Shown one piece after another: positions 1-7,800 of a DNA stretch of 64,000 nucleotides; position 1 is the stretch's first letter, and every line of letters begins with the position of its first letter. Location: the NCBI GenBank assembly GCA_040765295.1, contig JAXGSB010000001.1:1736001-1800000 (forward strand), written 5' to 3'. A program made the position numbers and the translations under genes. This DNA is from Scatomorpha sp040765295. GTDB lineage: Bacteria; Bacillota; Clostridia; Oscillospirales; Oscillospiraceae. The notes beneath the pieces were generated by a model, which saw only the letters and a list, made by a program, of their open reading frames with translations, did no database searches and was not told where the DNA came from.

Positions 1-54
1 CGCCAGAATCATGACGAATGCAAGCATAAGAGCTAACAGCTTTTTCATCTTCAT
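1..54 (-). CDS. Secreted or lipoprotein gene, 5' end only
   Basis: Only the first 18 codons are inside the window and the gene runs off the left edge. The translation starts MKMKKLLALMLAFVMILA, a typical signal peptide or lipoprotein leader with a basic N-terminus followed by a hydrophobic core. A strong AAGGAGGA ribosome site lies just upstream at about 60-67. It follows the XRE regulator gene on the same strand, separated by two hairpins. The function of the mature protein cannot be seen. Confidence 0.75.
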   Translation of the reverse strand, partial: MKMKKLLALMLAFVMILA

Positions 55-76
55 ATGATATCCTCCTTAATTTTTT

Positions 77-121
77 GCGGCTTCGCCGCTATATAAATTT
101 GCGGGTAACCCCGCAAAATTT
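77..121 (-). other. Two consecutive G+C-rich hairpins in front of a secreted-protein gene
   Basis: A GCGGC/GCCGC stem with a 3-base loop lies at 77-89. A longer AAATTTGCGGG/CCCGCAAAATTT stem with a 4-base loop and one bulged A lies at 95-121. They fill the gap between the XRE stop codon and the ribosome site of the edge gene. Neither is followed by a clean T-run on either strand, so they are not textbook terminators. A partial terminator, attenuator or mRNA-stability element is possible. Confidence 0.5.
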
Positions 122-129
122 ATGCCGAT

Positions 130-366
130 TTAATCCGAGTCGAAGAGCTTTGAAACGGGAATCTCCAAAACAGAGCTGATTTTAAACAGTGTCTCAAGTG
201 AAATTCCCTTGACTTCTCTTGCGTTGTTGGCCTCAATCTGGCTCACAAAGCTCAACGAACGGCCTATTGCCTCTGCCATCTGCTCCTGAGTAAGGCCTCG
301 AAGCTTTCTGTAATAGGCAATCTTGAGCCCTAAAATCCGAAATTGCTCCCTGTATTTCTCGCGCAA
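130..366 (-). CDS. XRE-family helix-turn-helix regulator, small
   Basis: This 78-residue protein is essentially one Cro/CI-type helix-turn-helix domain. The start of the domain reads KIAYYRKLRGLTQEQMAEAIG, followed by SFVSQIEANNA as the recognition region. There is no sensor domain, so it probably acts as a dimeric DNA-binding repressor or antitoxin-like regulator. The start is TTG at 366, chosen because GGAGGG sits a suitable distance upstream and no in-frame ATG is better. A promoter lies at 426-454. The inverted repeat AAAGAG-n5-CTCTTT at 483-499 is a possible operator but is unproven. The target is unknown; the next gene on the strand encodes a secreted protein. Confidence 0.82.
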   Translation of the reverse strand: MREKYREQFRILGLKIAYYRKLRGLTQEQMAEAIGRSLSFVSQIEANNAREVKGISLETLFKISSVLEIPVSKLFDSD

Positions 367-425
367 GAAAAACCCTCCAACTGCAGTAGAAAAAGATAAA
401 AATAGTAGAGTTAAGGTACTCTAAT

Positions 426-454
426 ATTATATATAAAATCTCACTATGTTTAAA
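426..454 (-). promoter_or_regulatory. Promoter of the XRE regulator
   Basis: On the minus strand TTTAAA (449-454) and TATAAT (426-431) are separated by 17 bases. This gives a leader of about 55 bases before the TTG start at 366. The -10 is a full match and the -35 matches four of six positions. Confidence 0.6.
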
Positions 455-564
455 CCAGCTGTCAGAGCGGTTTTACTCGCTGAAAGAGAGTTTCTCTTTT
501 TCTTGTGCCTATTATTATACAAGTTTTCTCTTTAAATTCGATAGAGTGGCTCTTTCCGTACGAT

Positions 565-1335
565 TTATAGATATATAATAGACAGCGCTATAGTAAATTG
601 GGCTGCGTAGTATGTTATGTGGTTTGCGCTTATCATAAGGCGGCTCTCGGGGTTCATAAGGCCCTTGCGCTCGTAGTCGGTGCTCTTGCTGAAGTATGTT
701 ATCGAGAGTATTAAGTCCGAAAGCAAAAAGAGAAGGGAGCCTGAAAAGAGCATTTTTACAGCCAAGCTACCTGTGCCGGAGACGAGGATAAAGCCTGTGA
801 ACGCAGTGAAGAGGGTGAGCAGAATGCTGTAAGAAATTACGGGAACAATAAACTTGCCGAAGCACATTTTCATCACAAAAACGGAAAAGCCTATGATTGC
901 CGCGGTCGCTGCGATTGAGATTAAAAATGAGTATAACAAAAAGCCGGAGACGTTCGGGATTCTCTTTAAAAGCGCTGCAATATAGAGTATGTGTCCCAAG
1001 CCGAATGAAACCATGCCGAAGTAAGTTACCAGGTCATGATCCCTTTGGGCTCCGGAATATGTGTTTCTAAGGCTCTTGAAATAGGCCTTAAAGTCCAGAA
1101 AAACATCTCCGACAAGCCCCAAAACCAGTCCGGGGATTATCAGACCGGAGCTTGAAACAAGCTCTTTCGATATGCCCTCCGCCCTTCCGATTAAAGCTAC
1201 AAGGGCCGCCGCTATAAAGCAGAGCGAGACCGAAGTTTTAAAAATAATTGCGAGGACAGATGAGTTTTTGTCTCTCATAAAAAGAAAAATTGCAAGAAAT
1301 ATCATTCCCGCTATGAGCAGTATATAGGCTGCCAT
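565..1335 (-). CDS. YhhN/TMEM86-family membrane protein (lysoplasmalogenase-like)
   Basis: About 256 residues, almost entirely hydrophobic, with roughly eight membrane segments. The motifs LGLVGDVFLDF and LLFLLSDLILS, with paired acidic residues inside helices, resemble the YhhN family. Characterised members of that family hydrolyse the vinyl-ether bond of lysoplasmalogens, and plasmalogens occur in anaerobic clostridia, so a lipid-turnover role is plausible. The start at 1335 (ATG, protein beginning MAAYILL) was chosen because GGAGGAG lies at 1341-1347, while the upstream TTG at 1353 has no good ribosome site. Transcription is monocistronic from 1447-1475, with a structured leader. Confidence 0.8.
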   Translation of the reverse strand: MAAYILLIAGMIFLAIFLFMRDKNSSVLAIIFKTSVSLCFIAAALVALIGRAEGISKELVSSSGLIIPGLVLGLVGDVFLDFKAYFKSLRNTYSGAQRDHDLVTYFGMVSFGLGHILYIAALLKRIPNVSGFLLYSFLISIAATAAIIGFSVFVMKMCFGKFIVPVISYSILLTLFTAFTGFILVSGTGSLAVKMLFSGSLLFLLSDLILSITYFSKSTDYERKGLMNPESRLMISANHITYYAAQFTIALSIIYL

Positions 1336-1364
1336 AAACACTCCTCCGTTCAATACTCGCGCCC

Positions 1365-1403
1365 TTGCTTTTCGTCCCCTTGTGTCTTAAGGGCCCGAAA
1401 GCA
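1365..1403 (-). promoter_or_regulatory. Long imperfect stem-loop in the yhhN-like leader
   Basis: On the plus strand TTGCTTTTCGTCCCCTT (1365-1381) faces AAGGGCCCGAAAGCAA (1388-1403), giving a near-continuous stem with a small loop. It lies inside the roughly 105-base leader between the promoter at 1447-1475 and the start at 1335. No T-run follows on the minus strand, so it is not a plain terminator. Confidence 0.5.
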
Positions 1404-1446
1404 AAATTGCAAGAAAAAGCTTATCATATTTTTTAGAAGTCGTCTA

Positions 1447-1475
1447 ATTATACCATATCACAATTTCACATTCAA
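1447..1475 (-). promoter_or_regulatory. Promoter of the yhhN-like gene
   Basis: On the minus strand TTGAAT (1470-1475) and TATAAT (1447-1452) are spaced by 17 bases. A TGG directly before the -10 gives an extended -10. The predicted start is near 1440. Confidence 0.68.
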
Positions 1476-1533
1476 ACAAAAACATTGTCCATAGCTTTCA
1501 AAGGCCCTCCTTCCCTGCTTGCTTAGAATTAGG

Positions 1534-1562
1534 TTGACTAAAAGGCTCTTTCTTGTTAGTAT
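1534..1562 (+). promoter_or_regulatory. Promoter of the C-type-lectin-like gene
   Basis: TTGACT (1534-1539) and TAGTAT (1557-1562) are spaced by 17 bases, about 45 bases before the ATG at 1606. The -35 is nearly consensus and the -10 is weaker. Confidence 0.5.
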
Positions 1563-1605
1563 TTTCATGTTTGAAAGCTTTTGCTCAGCCGAAAGGACGA
1601 TATAA

Positions 1606-2373
1606 ATGCACAACCAAAATTCCGGTAGTGAAGATAATAATATAGTAAACACAAGTGAAGCCCAAGACTCGGAAAGTACAAAATATTTCAATTATAAAGT
1701 GCAGAAAGACTTTGTCTTGGAAGATATAAGAATGGCCAAGAGAAGACGGCTTGGCGTACTCTATATTTTTTTACTTGTTTTGCTCTTCATAGCGTCTCTC
1801 TATCCCACATACATGCATCTTACCGACATCAGCGGCAAGAGTGTGTTCGCCCAGCTGCAATACATGGATGCTCTATCTTCGGATTCGGAGGGAGAGAATG
1901 CAATCGTAAAATCGGAGGGCACAAAATATCAGGCCTCCATCGGAGACAGTGAAAAGGGCGAGATTAGCTATAAGATATACATCGACAATCTCTCCTTCAC
2001 CGAGGCCAGAGATGCCTGCAAGCTCATGGGCGGAGAGCTCCTGACAATAGCCGATGAGGAAGAATATGAGAAGATTCTGGGTCTTATGGAAGGCTCGACG
2101 GCAAAGTTTTTCTGGTTCGGCATATATAAAGACAAGGATAACAACTACATTTCTCTAAGCGGGGAAACCCCGGCCTTTTTCCCTTGGAAGCAGGGTGACC
2201 CGATATCCGACAGGATAATGCTTGGCGACAGGGACTACCTTATCTTTTTCAAAAACGAGGATGGCGAGTGGGTTTTCAACCTTATAGCCAACGACCCGAC
2301 CGCCTTTGCCCCCGAATTGTTCAAGGGAAATATAGCCTATATATGTAAGATCAGTCCGAAAGAAAGCGAATAA
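1606..2373 (+). CDS. Membrane-anchored C-type-lectin-like domain protein
   Basis: This 255-residue protein has a polar 40-residue N-terminus, one membrane segment at about 50-67 (LYIFLLVLLFIASLYP), a spacer, and a C-terminal C-type-lectin-like fold at about 115-250. Seen elements are FTEARDACKLMGGELLTI, a FWFGI strand, PWKQGDP and the closing YICKI. The fold is therefore predicted outside the membrane. Only the two outer cysteines of the canonical four are present, so the inner disulfide is missing. Bacterial domains of this type bind proteins or glycans, but no ligand can be named. GAAAGGA precedes the ATG. The gene is monocistronic, with a terminator at 2384-2420. Confidence 0.7.
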   Translation: MHNQNSGSEDNNIVNTSEAQDSESTKYFNYKVQKDFVLEDIRMAKRRRLGVLYIFLLVLLFIASLYPTYMHLTDISGKSVFAQLQYMDALSSDSEGENAIVKSEGTKYQASIGDSEKGEISYKIYIDNLSFTEARDACKLMGGELLTIADEEEYEKILGLMEGSTAKFFWFGIYKDKDNNYISLSGETPAFFPWKQGDPISDRIMLGDRDYLIFFKNEDGEWVFNLIANDPTAFAPELFKGNIAYICKISPKESE

Positions 2374-2383
2374 AAATTAGATT

Positions 2384-2420
2384 TGCCCCGAGAAACGTAA
2401 ATTGCTCTCGGGGCATTTTT
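2384..2420 (+). terminator. Rho-independent terminator after the lectin-like gene
   Basis: A perfect 10-base stem, TGCCCCGAGA (2384-2393) with TCTCGGGGCA (2406-2415), is followed by a T5 run. Confidence 0.9.
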
Positions 2421-2475
2421 GTGCTGTAAAATCACCCGCTTGACGGGCGCTTTTTTATCTGGATCGGCCGGCCTT

Positions 2476-3033
2476 TCAGATCATACCGGAGATTCCCTTC
2501 TCGGTAAGCATTATAATTATTTGGGAAAGCTGCGCAGGGCTCAGCTTTACATTTCCCTTGAGCCACTCTCTCAAAATCCCTATGGAGCCGGTTGCCGCAA
2601 AAAGGACCGTCGGTTTAAGCATTTTTTCAGGGATGTCGCGGCTGTGCGCCCACTTGTTTGTGAATTCCCTCTCTATAAAGCCCACGACCTTGGCGGTAAA
2701 TCCCGTGTCGTCTATATTTGAAAGGAAGTGCCTGCATATATCCCGGTTTTCATCTACAAAAACAAAGAAGCTCTCCAACACCTCTTCGGTGTTGCTGCAT
2801 TCGTCACTGAGAATAGGGCCGAGATTCTCGGCAACTTTGGCGATGAGTTCATCCTCCACCTGTTTGTATAAATCGAAAATGTCGACATAGTGGCTGTAGA
2901 AAGTGGCTCTGTTTATACCCGCCTGTTTGCAGAGCTCGGTGACGCTGACCTTGGATATGGGTTTTTCAACCAGAAGTTCAATCAGCGAATTTTTAATAGT
3001 CATTTTTGTGTAGCGTACTCTTGCGTCTTCCAT
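2476..3033 (-). CDS. TetR/AcrR-family transcriptional regulator
   Basis: This 185-residue protein has an N-terminal TetR helix-turn-helix. The region reads SVTELCKQAGINRATFYSHY at about residues 28-47, the standard TetR recognition-helix pattern, and is followed by an all-helical C-terminal ligand and dimer domain. It is transcribed divergently from the MMPL exporter at 3208. In this arrangement TetR proteins usually repress the exporter until a ligand binds, so it is inferred to control the exporter operon. A perfect inverted repeat, TTATCT-n6-AGATAA, at 3063-3080 just upstream of its start is a candidate operator. Confidence 0.88.
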   Translation of the reverse strand: MEDARVRYTKMTIKNSLIELLVEKPISKVSVTELCKQAGINRATFYSHYVDIFDLYKQVEDELIAKVAENLGPILSDECSNTEEVLESFFVFVDENRDICRHFLSNIDDTGFTAKVVGFIEREFTNKWAHSRDIPEKMLKPTVLFAATGSIGILREWLKGNVKLSPAQLSQIIIMLTEKGISGMI

Positions 3034-3062
3034 CTTTTTCCGCCTCTTTCTTTGTTAATTTT

Positions 3063-3080
3063 TTATCTATTCTGAGATAA
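3063..3080. promoter_or_regulatory. Candidate TetR operator
   Basis: TTATCT and AGATAA are perfect inverted arms separated by six bases, in the intergenic region between the divergent tetR-like and MMPL genes. Assignment as the operator is inference from position. Confidence 0.35.
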
Positions 3081-3135
3081 TCAACTCATTGTTGCTTTAC
3101 TGTTTAGGAACTTACATTTTAAAGAATATTGTTTC

Positions 3136-3162
3136 TTGAACTTTTTTCATTTTGATTATAAT
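3136..3162 (+). promoter_or_regulatory. Promoter of the MMPL exporter operon
   Basis: A perfect TATAAT lies at 3157-3162. The best -35 candidates are TTGAAC at 3136-3141 (15-base spacer, short) or TTCTTG at 3133-3138 (18-base spacer). The ATG of the exporter is at 3208. Confidence 0.5.
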
Positions 3163-3207
3163 ATACAAGTCGAAAGAAAGTCAACAGTTTGTTTAGCGGG
3201 GATTAAG

Positions 3208-5898
3208 ATGGAAAAACTTGCAGCTTTAATCACGAAACACTACAAAAAAATATTCTTCGCCTTCATAATACTTTCGATAATCAGCGGGGTTCTGCTCTTT
3301 AGGCTTGAGGTAAACTACAACCTTGCGAGCTACCTGCCCGACGATGTGGAGAGTACGGTTGCCTTGGAGATAATGGAGAAAGAGTTCAGCTCGATGGTGC
3401 CGAACGCCAGAGTCGTCTTGCCCGATGTCACCGTTTCGGAGGCTCTGGAAGCCAAGAAGAAGCTTGCCTCGATTGAGGGGGTTACCGCTGTTTTATGGCT
3501 GGACGATGTCGTCGATGTAAAAAAGCCCCTGCCTTTTATCGATAAGGCCCTTCTGAACGAGTATTTAAAGGACGGCATAGCTCAGTTTTCCGTCACTATC
3601 GAGGGCGGAAAAGAAGTCCCCGCAACCGACATGATACGGGAGCTTTTGGGTGAGGATGTCATGCTTTCAGGCACGGCAATACAGAACGCCTACTACCAGA
3701 GGCAGATAGTCAAAGAAATTATTCCGATTGCCTCTATCATTGTACCCGTCGGTGTCCTCGTACTGGCTCTTACAACCACCTCCTGGACACTTCCGTTTCT
3801 CGTTCTCTTTGTCTTGGGAGTGGCAATCCTTTTAAACATGGGCTTCAGCGCCCTCTTCGGCGAAATATCTTTTGTAACACAGTCCACAGCGCCGATATTG
3901 CAGCTGGCGGTTTCTATGGACTATCTCATCTTCCTCTTAAGCAGCTTTGAGAGAAATCGCAAAATCTACGACGATGTCCACTTTGCCATGCAGAAATCCA
4001 TAGAAGAGTCATTCACCGCAATAGCCGCCTCGGCTCTCACCACCATTTTCGGTTTCGTCGCCCTAATGTTCATGCGTTTCGGCATAGGTATCGACCTGGG
4101 CTTAAATCTGGCCAAGGGTGTGGTCTTCAGCTATATCTGCGCCCTCACCCTTTTCCCGTCGATTATCCTTATGAACCTTAAGCTGATTGACAGGTTCAGC
4201 CATAAGCGGATTATACCGGAGTTCCCCAACCTGAGTAAAAATATTCTGAAGGTGAGAATTCCAATGCTCTTACTTGCGCTGGTGCTGGCTGTGCCCTGCT
4301 TCATAGGCAAGGACAAAACCGATTTTCTCTATGGAAACGGCGAGGCGGGGCAGAGTCATCAGTTCTATCAGGAGACCCAAAAAATCAATGAAATCTTTGG
4401 CGAAAACACCGCCATCGTTATAGTCACCCCCATGGGCGATCTGGGCACGCAGGCTCAGCTTGTCCGGGAGCTTGACGACATCCCCCATGTGAACAGCATA
4501 ATCTCCTATGTCACGGCAGTGGGCGCTCAAATTCCCGATGTGCTCGTTCCTACGGATGCCCTCTCCCTCTTACAATCTGAAAACTACTCGCGAATCATAC
4601 TGTCGACAGACACCAAAGAAGAGGGCGCTGTTGCCTTCGAGACCGTCGACGCCGTGAGGGCCACCTGCGCCAAATACTATGATGAGTACTGGGTCTGCGG
4701 TAAGAGCACCAACCTTAGAGATATGAAGACGGTTATACTCAGCGACTCTGTGTTTGTAAACGGCATCGCCATCGCCTTTGTCTTCTTAACCCTGCTCTTC
4801 AGCTTCAAGTCTTTAACCCTGCCCTTTATTCTTCTCTTTGTTATAGAAAATGCCATCTGGATAAATCTGGCCATACCCTATTTCAGAGGCTCAAGTCTGG
4901 TTTATCTGGGCTATCTGATTATAAACGCCGTACAGCTTGGCGCAACTATAGACTATGCCATTTTGATTACCGACGGCTATGTGTCTGCGAGAAAGACAAT
5001 GACGGCATATGACGCCGTCAAGGACTCCTTAACTCACCACCTCTTATCCGTTTTAACCTCGGCCGTCGTGCTCACCACCGCAGGTTTTACCCTGCAGCTG
5101 ACATCTTCTATGGGCGTGGTTGTCGACATAGGCAAGCTTCTCGCCATCGGCACGATGCTCTCCTTCAGCATGGTGGTCTTTGCCCTGCCTGCTCTTCTGA
5201 TTATCTTCGACCCGCTCACACAGAAACTCACATTGCAAAAACGTCTCTCTAAGTCCTGCGAGACCGAGCCTGCTTTTGCGTCTGCATCGAACGCTTCTGT
5301 TGAGCCTCTTCTCCGGCCTGCGGTCTCGGTTTCTCCAAAACCTGCAAAGGCCTCCCTGTTTTCCTCTCTCAAGAAAAAAATAACCAAGTCAAAACAGCCC
5401 GTTGCGGAAGCCGAGCCTGAGTTTGAGTTTGAAACTGCGCTTGAAGACGAATACAGTGTCCAGACATTCGGCCCTTATCTGCCCGACGAAAACACAGCTT
5501 TGAAAGAGCAGAAGGCAAGGCTAAACACAGTGTATGCTGAAGAAGACGGCGAGCTTAAGCTCCCCAATCTTTACTACCTTGACCGCTCCGGCGTAGATGG
5601 TCATTTCGAAGAAGGCAGCTTCGACGAAGAAGACTCCGACTTTGAAGAGGCCTATATTAAGGAACTCTCCCTCTTCGTCAGAAATATCTCCGCTGAACTC
5701 GAGACAATCAGAGAAGAGGCATTGAAGACAAGAGCCCAAAACGAAGAACTCAGGGAAGAAATTCGCAAGCTCAAGATGAAAAATAAGGCGAGGCTCCGTC
5801 AGGATGAACTTTTGGCAGAGATAAGAGAGCTGAATTCCCAGATGTCCTCGCTTAGGGCTGAAATCAGCCTTGACAAGAAGAAAACTCAGAGCCAATAG
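3208..5898 (+). CDS. MMPL/RND-superfamily membrane exporter with cytoplasmic coiled-coil tail
   Basis: About 896 residues with the two-fold RND/MMPL plan. There is a first membrane helix near residues 14-35 and an extracytoplasmic loop. A first helix bundle carries QLAVSMDYLIFLLSSF at about 231, and a second half carries QLGATIDYAILITDGY at about 574. The paired Asp-Tyr in these helices is the expected proton-relay site of MMPL proteins, which export lipids, peptides or siderophores. After about residue 670 a charged, low-complexity cytoplasmic tail of some 220 residues follows, ending in heptad-rich helix (about 819-890). The start at 3208 (MEKLAALITKHYKK) was preferred to an upstream in-frame start because it begins just before the first helix. 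The substrate is unknown. Confidence 0.85.
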   Translation: MEKLAALITKHYKKIFFAFIILSIISGVLLFRLEVNYNLASYLPDDVESTVALEIMEKEFSSMVPNARVVLPDVTVSEALEAKKKLASIEGVTAVLWLDDVVDVKKPLPFIDKALLNEYLKDGIAQFSVTIEGGKEVPATDMIRELLGEDVMLSGTAIQNAYYQRQIVKEIIPIASIIVPVGVLVLALTTTSWTLPFLVLFVLGVAILLNMGFSALFGEISFVTQSTAPILQLAVSMDYLIFLLSSFERNRKIYDDVHFAMQKSIEESFTAIAASALTTIFGFVALMFMRFGIGIDLGLNLAKGVVFSYICALTLFPSIILMNLKLIDRFSHKRIIPEFPNLSKNILKVRIPMLLLALVLAVPCFIGKDKTDFLYGNGEAGQSHQFYQETQKINEIFGENTAIVIVTPMGDLGTQAQLVRELDDIPHVNSIISYVTAVGAQIPDVLVPTDALSLLQSENYSRIILSTDTKEEGAVAFETVDAVRATCAKYYDEYWVCGKSTNLRDMKTVILSDSVFVNGIAIAFVFLTLLFSFKSLTLPFILLFVIENAIWINLAIPYFRGSSLVYLGYLIINAVQLGATIDYAILITDGYVSARKTMTAYDAVKDSLTHHLLSVLTSAVVLTTAGFTLQLTSSMGVVVDIGKLLAIGTMLSFSMVVFALPALLIIFDPLTQKLTLQKRLSKSCETEPAFASASNASVEPLLRPAVSVSPKPAKASLFSSLKKKITKSKQPVAEAEPEFEFETALEDEYSVQTFGPYLPDENTALKEQKARLNTVYAEEDGELKLPNLYYLDRSGVDGHFEEGSFDEEDSDFEEAYIKELSLFVRNISAELETIREEALKTRAQNEELREEIRKLKMKNKARLRQDELLAEIRELNSQMSSLRAEISLDKKKTQSQ

Positions 5899-5935
5899 AT
5901 AAAGGCTCATAAGAGCATTAAAGGATGCGATAGAT

Positions 5936-7750
5936 ATGAAAAGAATCACAAGTTTATTTTTAGCTGTTTTGCTGCTCTTCTCGCTCATGGCGGGCCTGCT
6001 GCCTGTCCTTGCGCTTGAGGAGGAGAAGGAGGAAACAGAAGAGCTCCCCGGACTGCTGTCGGAGGAGGTCATATATGCTCTGATGGGCACGAGCGGCAAT
6101 GTGGACGGCATGTACAGCGTCTGTCTCATAGACTCCGAGAAGGAGCTTAAGACCTCTTACTTCGGCCCCTTTAAGGAAATTGAAAATCTTTCGGACACAC
6201 AGGAAATTGAGCTCGTCGGCGACGAAGCTATTATGAATGTGCCCAAGGGCAAGTTTTACTTCAAGTCCTTTCTCAGCACTAAGAATCTTCCTTGGTTCTT
6301 CGATATCGGCTACAAGCTCGACGGCAAGGAAGTGTCGGCTGAAAACCTGGGAGGCAAGAGCGGTCTTTTAGAGATATCTCTTAAATCCAGAGCCAATGAA
6401 AACGTCGACGAGAGCTTTAGAAATTATTTTTTCATGCAGATCAGCATAAGTCTGGACGCAGAAAAGACAGGCAACATTGAGGCCGAGGGCGCCACTATTG
6501 CCAACGCCGGCGGCACCAAGCTGCTCACTCTCTTCGGTCTTCCCGGAAGCGATCTCGATGTCACGGTGAAGGCGGAGGTAGAAGATTTTGAGATGCCGGG
6601 CATAAGCATAGCCGCTGTCCCCTTCAGCTTGGCCGATCAGCTGGGCGAGGTTAAGGACCTCACCGACGGTCTTGTGCAGCTTTCCAACGCTGTCGGCGCG
6701 CTAAGCGCCGGCGCCGGACAGCTGGCCGGCGGCATTAATGCGCTTAAAGACGGCTCTTCCCAATTCGGTGAAGGTCTCATGCTCCTTTCACAAAACTCGG
6801 GAACTCTGAGAGACGGCTCTGCTCAGGTCTTGGATGCTGTAAATAACATGGGCGCAATGCTTGAAAACTTCTCGTCTCTGTCTGAAAACTTTGATGTGGA
6901 TGCCATAGCTTTCCTGCCCGCCACCCTGTATTCGATAGCCGACAATTTGGATGCTGCAGCAGGCAGTCTTGAAACTATTCCCGGAGGACTGAATGCAGCT
7001 ATAGGGGCATTTAGCGCCGCCTTAGACCAAATTCAGCCTGTTGACGAGGGAGGCATAGCCGAACTCAGAATAAACAACCCCGGCAATGCCACTCTGGAGC
7101 AGCTTATAGCAAACTACAGAGCTTCAATGGCGCTTAAGGGTGTATGGGAGACAACCATGGAAAATATTCAGGTCTCCGGCGACACCGCAACCAATGCGGC
7201 GGCCTTGAGAGCACAAGCTATTAGCTTGAGAGCCGCTGCCGCTGCCGTTGAAAATATAATAGCCAGCGGCGGCGTGGGAGACATCAGTGAACTTACGAAT
7301 GGCCTGAGTCAGTTTGCCGGCGCGTACTCCCAGCTTCACAACGGCATTGTTCAGTACACTCAGGGTGTGGACACCTTGGCTGCCAACTGGGGACAGCTCT
7401 ACGGCGGCATGTCCCAACTCTCCGACGGAGCCAACCGGCTCTCGGGCGGCTTGGGACAGCTGAGCGCCGGCACTGCAGGTATCCCCGCTAAGATAAAGGA
7501 GCTTATGGGAGATCTTGAGCTCGGTGAATATGAGCCTATATCTTACCTCAGCGAGAAGAACACGAACTGTGCGCTTGTGCAGTTTGTAATGATGACTGAC
7601 CCCATAGATGCCCCCGCTAAGGAAAAACCCGAGCTTGAGCTCCCGCCCGAAACAGGCTTCTGGGAGCGCTTCAAAGCTCTGTTTACCAAGGCAGATGAAG
7701 CCTCTGATGAACCGGCCGAAAGCGAAGCTCAGAAAAGCGCTGATAAATAA
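5936..7750 (+). CDS. Secreted coiled-repeat partner of the MMPL exporter
   Basis: 604 residues with a clear signal peptide (residues 1 to about 26, ending in VLALEEE). The first 220 residues are beta-rich. From about 235 there are heptad-like segments rich in Gly, Ala, Ser and Leu, such as GALSAGAGQLAGGINALKDG and SQLSDGANRLSGGL, of the kind found in YhgE/Pip-type and MMPL-associated proteins. They are predicted to form a long extracytoplasmic helical rod. No C-terminal membrane anchor is visible; the C-terminus is acidic. It lies 37 bases after the exporter and shares its terminator at 7765-7800, so the two probably work as one envelope system. Confidence 0.72.
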   Translation: MKRITSLFLAVLLLFSLMAGLLPVLALEEEKEETEELPGLLSEEVIYALMGTSGNVDGMYSVCLIDSEKELKTSYFGPFKEIENLSDTQEIELVGDEAIMNVPKGKFYFKSFLSTKNLPWFFDIGYKLDGKEVSAENLGGKSGLLEISLKSRANENVDESFRNYFFMQISISLDAEKTGNIEAEGATIANAGGTKLLTLFGLPGSDLDVTVKAEVEDFEMPGISIAAVPFSLADQLGEVKDLTDGLVQLSNAVGALSAGAGQLAGGINALKDGSSQFGEGLMLLSQNSGTLRDGSAQVLDAVNNMGAMLENFSSLSENFDVDAIAFLPATLYSIADNLDAAAGSLETIPGGLNAAIGAFSAALDQIQPVDEGGIAELRINNPGNATLEQLIANYRASMALKGVWETTMENIQVSGDTATNAAALRAQAISLRAAAAAVENIIASGGVGDISELTNGLSQFAGAYSQLHNGIVQYTQGVDTLAANWGQLYGGMSQLSDGANRLSGGLGQLSAGTAGIPAKIKELMGDLELGEYEPISYLSEKNTNCALVQFVMMTDPIDAPAKEKPELELPPETGFWERFKALFTKADEASDEPAESEAQKSADK

Positions 7751-7764
7751 TAATTTAGTCTAAA

Positions 7765-7800
7765 AAATTAAGACTCCGTCTTCCGATGGAGTCTTAATTT
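7765..7800. terminator. Bidirectional terminator between the MMPL operon and rodA-like gene
   Basis: A perfect 13-base stem, AAATTAAGACTCC with GGAGTCTTAATTT, carries A/T runs on both sides, so it can serve the plus operon and the converging minus gene. Confidence 0.9.

Noticed and set aside
1458..1691. A 77-codon minus-strand frame covering the lectin-like gene start
   Set aside because: It overlaps the promoters and start of two supported genes and has no ribosome site.
5521..6129. A 202-codon minus-strand frame at the end of the MMPL gene
   Set aside because: It is antisense to the coiled-coil tail and the next signal peptide; serine-rich wording is the mirror of acidic codons.
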